A stretch of DNA of 49,424 nt from an uncultured Rikenellaceae bacterium (GTDB lineage Bacteria; Bacteroidota; Bacteroidia; Bacteroidales; Rikenellaceae): NCBI GenBank assembly GCA_947038405.1, contig CAMQVY010000015.1, positions 1-49,424 of the forward strand, read 5' to 3'. The translations under genes were made by a program, and so were the position numbers. How positions within the stretch are numbered: the stretch's first letter is position 1; each line of letters begins with the position of its first letter. Of this stretch, positions 46,328-49,424 are shown piece after piece. The notes under the pieces are model-generated. The model did not search any database and had not been told where the DNA came from. It was given only the letters and a program-made list of their open reading frames with translations.

Positions 46328-47062
46328 ATGGTATTGAAAGCAATAATTATAGATGATGAGCCTTTAGCACTAGATTTACTAGAGAGTTACATCGATAAAA
46401 CACCATTCATTGAACTTATAGGGCGCTTTTCAAGTGCCCTTGAGGTTGTAAATTCGCCGAAGTTAAAGGAGGCTGATCTACTGTTTTTAGATATTCAAAT
46501 GCCAGTGCTTAACGGTCTGGAGTTTAGTCGAATGATTGATGCTAAAACTAGAATTATTTTCACAACAGCTTTTAGTGAATACGCTATTGATAGCTACAAG
46601 GTTAATGCTATTGATTACCTGTTGAAACCAATTTCATACATTGATTTTATATCCTCTGCGAATAAGGCATTACAGTGGTTTAAATTGTATAATAATGTAG
46701 ATGCCATAGACTTACAATTTCCACCAAAAGAGTTAACTCGTGTTTTAGAGCGAGATTATATATATGTTAAGTCGGAATATAAACTTATTAGAGTTGATCT
46801 ATCAAAACTTATATATGTTGAGGGGTTAAAAGATTACGTGAAATTATATGTTGAGGGTGATTTGAAGCCGATACTATCATTGATGAGTATGAAGAGTTTG
46901 GAGGAGACTCTGCCCCAATCTATGTTTATGAGAGTTCATAAATCATACATAGTTCAAAAGCATAAGATTAAAATTATTGAGCGTAATCGCATTATTTTTG
47001 GAAAGGAGTATATCCCAATTGGTAGTGCATATAAAGATAAATTGAAAGAGTATTTAATGTAA
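46328..47062 (+). CDS. LytTR-family response regulator
   Basis: This 244 aa protein has a receiver (about 4-118) with acidic pocket DD (9-10), phosphoacceptor Asp55 (LFLDIQMP), Thr83-region FTTAF and Lys (YLLKP). A LytTR DNA-binding domain (about 135-244; YVKSEYKLIRVDL, GLKDYVKLYV, MRVHKSYIV) follows. It starts 2 bp after the kinase stop, so the two form a cognate pair. LytTR regulators usually bind repeats upstream of target genes; the exporter operon is the natural candidate, but no repeat was found there by eye. Confidence 0.93.
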   Translation: MVLKAIIIDDEPLALDLLESYIDKTPFIELIGRFSSALEVVNSPKLKEADLLFLDIQMPVLNGLEFSRMIDAKTRIIFTTAFSEYAIDSYKVNAIDYLLKPISYIDFISSANKALQWFKLYNNVDAIDLQFPPKELTRVLERDYIYVKSEYKLIRVDLSKLIYVEGLKDYVKLYVEGDLKPILSLMSMKSLEETLPQSMFMRVHKSYIVQKHKIKIIERNRIIFGKEYIPIGSAYKDKLKEYLM

Positions 47063-47151
47063 ATATGGGGTGGGGGGATTATTCAATTGTCTACCATAGT
47101 TTTAGTAATTTATTTTTTTCATAACTTTAAACTTACTCTTTAATAAATCAC

Positions 47152-47160
47152 TATATTTGT
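47152..47160 (+). promoter_or_regulatory. Candidate -7 element for the peptidase gene
   Basis: TATATTTGT fits TAnnTTTG, ends 57 bp before the ATG at 47218 and has a TTTA (47126-47129) 22 bp upstream. Confidence 0.5.
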
Positions 47161-47217
47161 ATCTTATGGATATAAACATTATTTTTGATAAATTAAAAAC
47201 AGTTTTTTAAATATATT

Positions 47218-48492
47218 ATGAAGAAAATCTTTATTTTTTCACTACTCTTTCTCATTGGCGGAGTAGCTAATGCTCAGACATTCTCTGATGTATTTCACGA
47301 TAAATCTATGCGTTTTGATTATTACCACTGTGGCGATAGTACCAGTGAAGCTTTTTTCTATGAGAAAATTGTAGAAGAACCATATTGGGGTGGTTCTAAA
47401 GTCAACTTGGTTGATGAGGCTGGATATGGGAATCATCTCTTCAAAGTTATAGATAAAGAGAGTGGAGATCTGTTATATTCAAGAGGATATTGCTCGTTGT
47501 TCAATGAGTGGCAACATACAGAGGAGGCTAATACTTCTCGTAAAGGTTATAAGGAGTCATTAGTATTTCCTTATCCTAAAAATGATGTTGTATTGGAGAT
47601 TTATACACGTAACTTCGCAAATGGAGAGTTTGTGAAGCAGTTTTCTAAAGATATAGATCCAGAGTACTTTCAAATTATTCCACATAGAGCAAAAGGTGAA
47701 GTTTTTGACATTGAGGTTAATGGTGATGCTGCAACATCAATAGATATTGTTGTGTTAAGCGAGGGATATACGACAGATAAAAAAGATAAATTTGTTAAAG
47801 ATGTAGAGAGGTTTGCAGAGTCTTTGTGGGCTTACTCTCCGTTTAAAGAGGAGCGAAAGAGATTTAATGTCAGAGCAGTGTGGTGCGGTGATGGGTTTGG
47901 TGATGGAATCTCAATTCCTAAGGATGACGTGTGGGTAAATACACCGCTAAATGCAAAATTTTATACATTTGATTCAGAGAGATATCAGATGGTAGATGAT
48001 CTTCAAGTTGTTAGAGATTATGCTGCAAATGCACCATACGACTATATCTATATCTTGTCTAATAGTACGAAGTATGGTGGTGGCGGAATATATAATTTTT
48101 ATGGTATAAGTTCTGCAAACCATGAATCCCTAACGGCAGAGGTTTATGTACACGAGTTTGGGCACTTGTTTATGGGACTTGCAGATGAATATGAAGGCGA
48201 CTCTGAGGAGATGTATAATTTGGAGGTTGAACCGTGGGAGGAGAATATCACAACACTTGTAAACTTTAAGAGTAAAAATTGGAGTCGTATGATAGGTCGT
48301 AAAGTAGAGATTCCAACAGAGATTTGCGATGCAAATAAAGATGTTGTTGGAGTGTATGAAGGTGCTGGATATGTCAAAAAAGGGGCGTATAGACCTTGGT
48401 TAGAGTGTATAATGAGAAGTCTTAATGGAACAGTATTTTGTCCTGTTTGTCAAGATGCACTGAAAAGGCATATTGATTTCTTGGCAAAGTAG
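47218..48492 (+). CDS. Secreted M64-family metallopeptidase (IgA peptidase-like)
   Basis: This 424 aa protein has a signal peptide (cleavage near ANA20-QTF). An N-domain (about 21-150) of the kind seen in Bacteroidota M64 enzymes is followed by the peptidase domain. The zinc site is H312EFGH316, continuing FMGLADEYEG with Asp323 as probable third ligand. VLSEGYT, AVWCGDGFGDG and the final CIMRSLNGTVFCPVC are further family marks. Clostridial IgA peptidase is the founding M64 member, but Bacteroidota members vary and IgA cleavage is not claimed. It is a single gene with its own promoter-like site and terminator. Confidence 0.87.
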   Translation: MKKIFIFSLLFLIGGVANAQTFSDVFHDKSMRFDYYHCGDSTSEAFFYEKIVEEPYWGGSKVNLVDEAGYGNHLFKVIDKESGDLLYSRGYCSLFNEWQHTEEANTSRKGYKESLVFPYPKNDVVLEIYTRNFANGEFVKQFSKDIDPEYFQIIPHRAKGEVFDIEVNGDAATSIDIVVLSEGYTTDKKDKFVKDVERFAESLWAYSPFKEERKRFNVRAVWCGDGFGDGISIPKDDVWVNTPLNAKFYTFDSERYQMVDDLQVVRDYAANAPYDYIYILSNSTKYGGGGIYNFYGISSANHESLTAEVYVHEFGHLFMGLADEYEGDSEEMYNLEVEPWEENITTLVNFKSKNWSRMIGRKVEIPTEICDANKDVVGVYEGAGYVKKGAYRPWLECIMRSLNGTVFCPVCQDALKRHIDFLAK

Positions 48493-48562
48493 CTCTTTGC
48501 AAGGAGTAAAGTCAGTTGCAATAATATAGTTGTTTTTAAGTTTTAATAACTTAGCGCATAAG

Positions 48563-48603
48563 AAAAGCGACTAATGGATAATACTCCATTAGTCGCTTTT
48601 TCT
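48563..48603. terminator. Bidirectional terminator between peptidase and ABC ATPase genes
   Basis: A perfect 16 bp stem (48563-48578 with 48585-48600) has a 6 nt loop, A residues before it and T residues after it. It serves the plus-strand peptidase and the minus-strand ATPase. Confidence 0.9.
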
Positions 48604-48634
48604 ATGTAAAAACGCTATATCATTTAAACGCTAT

Positions 48635-49321
48635 TTACATTTGAATGTTTTCATCTTTCACTAACTTCCCATCAAATAGGTTTAAAATCCTATCTGCATA
48701 TTGTGCATCATGTTGAGAGTGAGTAACCATAATAACTGTCGCTCCTTCTTTATTTAGTTCCGTAAGTAACTCCATAACTTCCCTGCCGTTTGTTGAGTCG
48801 AGGTTTCCTGTCGGCTCATCTGCAAGAATCAACTTAGGGTTACAAATAACTGCACGAGCAATTGCAACACGTTGCTGTTGACCTCCTGATAACTGTTGAG
48901 GGAAGTGTCCTGCACGATGAGATATATTCATACGTTTTAGCAGTGCATCAACTCGTTCCTTTCGCTCTTTAGCCTTTACCTTTAGATATATAAGAGGTAA
49001 CTCAATATTATCAAATACATTAAGGTCATCAATCAAGTTAAAGCTCTGGAATACAAAACCAATATTTCCTTTGCGAAATAGAGTTCTTTCTCTCTCTTTA
49101 AGCTTTCCTACTTCTTTGTCAAGTAGGGTATAATCTCCATTTGTTGGGTTGTCAAGAAGTCCTAATATATTAAGTAGCGTTGACTTGCCACAGCCAGAAG
49201 GGCCCATAACGGCAACAAATTCTCCCTCTTTAATATTAAATGTAACCCCGTTCAGCGCAATTGTCTCAATCTCTTCTGTACAAAAGTGCTTCTTAATGTT
49301 CTCAATTTTTAACATTGTCAT
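48635..49321 (-). CDS. LolD/MacB-type ABC transporter ATP-binding protein
   Basis: From the ATG ending at 49321 this is 228 aa (MTMLKIENIKKHF); the ATG six bases downstream is an alternative. The frame stays open upstream to 49390, but that part is GC-rich and encodes an unlikely leader, so it is excluded. Walker A GPSGCGKST, Q-loop VFQSFNLI, signature LSGGQQQRVAIARA, Walker B LILADEPTGNLD and switch His VTHSQH are all present. This matches ATPases paired with FtsX-like permeases. The partner permease is not in the window and no gene follows on this strand before the terminator. Confidence 0.9.
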   Translation of the reverse strand: MTMLKIENIKKHFCTEEIETIALNGVTFNIKEGEFVAVMGPSGCGKSTLLNILGLLDNPTNGDYTLLDKEVGKLKERERTLFRKGNIGFVFQSFNLIDDLNVFDNIELPLIYLKVKAKERKERVDALLKRMNISHRAGHFPQQLSGGQQQRVAIARAVICNPKLILADEPTGNLDSTNGREVMELLTELNKEGATVIMVTHSQHDAQYADRILNLFDGKLVKDENIQM

Positions 49322-49347
49322 AATTTTAGTTTTTTTAGTTTGCGTGA

Positions 49348-49386
49348 GCTGCCCTTCGCGGGCAGCGGTGCGGTGCGTGGTCGCAC
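49348..49386. repeat. Two adjacent GC-rich hairpins in the ATPase leader
   Basis: A 7 bp perfect stem (GCTGCCC 49348-49354 with GGGCAGC 49360-49366) and a 5 bp stem (GTGCG 49373-49377 with CGCAC 49382-49386) lie side by side. The GC content is far above the surroundings. They sit about 30-65 bp upstream of the ATPase start. They could be a leader control element or a REP-like interspersed palindrome. Confidence 0.65.
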
Positions 49387-49424
49387 TCAACTATTATTTA
49401 GTTTACTATAATGTATTTATCCTC

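Noticed and set aside
49322-49390. N-terminal extension of the ABC ATPase
   Set aside because: The 23 extra residues come from the GC-rich hairpin region and precede a standard ATPase start; more likely an untranslated leader.
1-49424. CRISPR array, tRNA or rRNA genes
   Set aside because: No regularly spaced direct repeats, cloverleaf-like sequences or rRNA-like stretches were seen on either strand.

Overview
The window comes from a low-GC member of the Bacteroidota, most likely order Bacteroidales. The sequence evidence is a hybrid two-component regulator of the HTCS type, many surface-type lipoproteins with acidic residues just after the lipobox cysteine, BACON, BIG2, fimbrillin-like and FISUMP-like modules, a fused PutA, and repeated promoter -7 elements of the TAnnTTTG form. 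No rRNA, tRNA or CRISPR array was found. The genus cannot be fixed from sequence reading alone.

Layout. Positions 1-69 are the C-terminal tail of an ISL3-like transposase. Next come a PNGase F-like lipoprotein (minus) and a MATE exporter (plus). From about 3.2 to 27.3 kb lies a glycan-use region with no SusC/SusD pair: a GH2 enzyme with a discoidin-like tail (minus), a DcaP-like porin, a DUF4861 lipoprotein, a parallel beta-helix protein, a second and different GH2 enzyme, an HTCS regulator (minus), a very large NPCBM/HzsA-like/CXXCH/SUMF1 protein, and a DUF3472-PA14-concanavalin-BNR protein. From 27.7 to 31.4 kb a two-gene minus-strand operon encodes a BACON/BIG2 stalk-like lipoprotein and a fimbrillin/FISUMP/discoidin-like lipoprotein. 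A 622 bp gap with a perfect 16 bp inverted repeat lies upstream of it.

The second half is more housekeeping in character: bifunctional PutA (minus), then an overlapping trio of metallophosphoesterase, RibD-type reductase and RibD-type deaminase (plus), a BIG2-DUF5077-DUF3472 lipoprotein (minus), a TolC/MacA/MacB-like exporter operon followed by a LytS-type kinase and LytTR regulator, an M64-type metallopeptidase, and an ABC ATPase whose leader carries two GC-rich hairpins.

Inferred working. Secreted and surface enzymes (PNGase F-like, two GH2s, the beta-helix protein, DUF4861 and DUF3472 proteins) would trim a complex glycan or glycoprotein, and the DcaP-like porin could admit products. The HTCS may sense them, but its kinase core has lost key residues while its receiver and AraC domains look intact. 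The most unusual genes are that pseudokinase HTCS and the CXXCH-bearing fusion protein beside it. The substrate cannot be named from this window.
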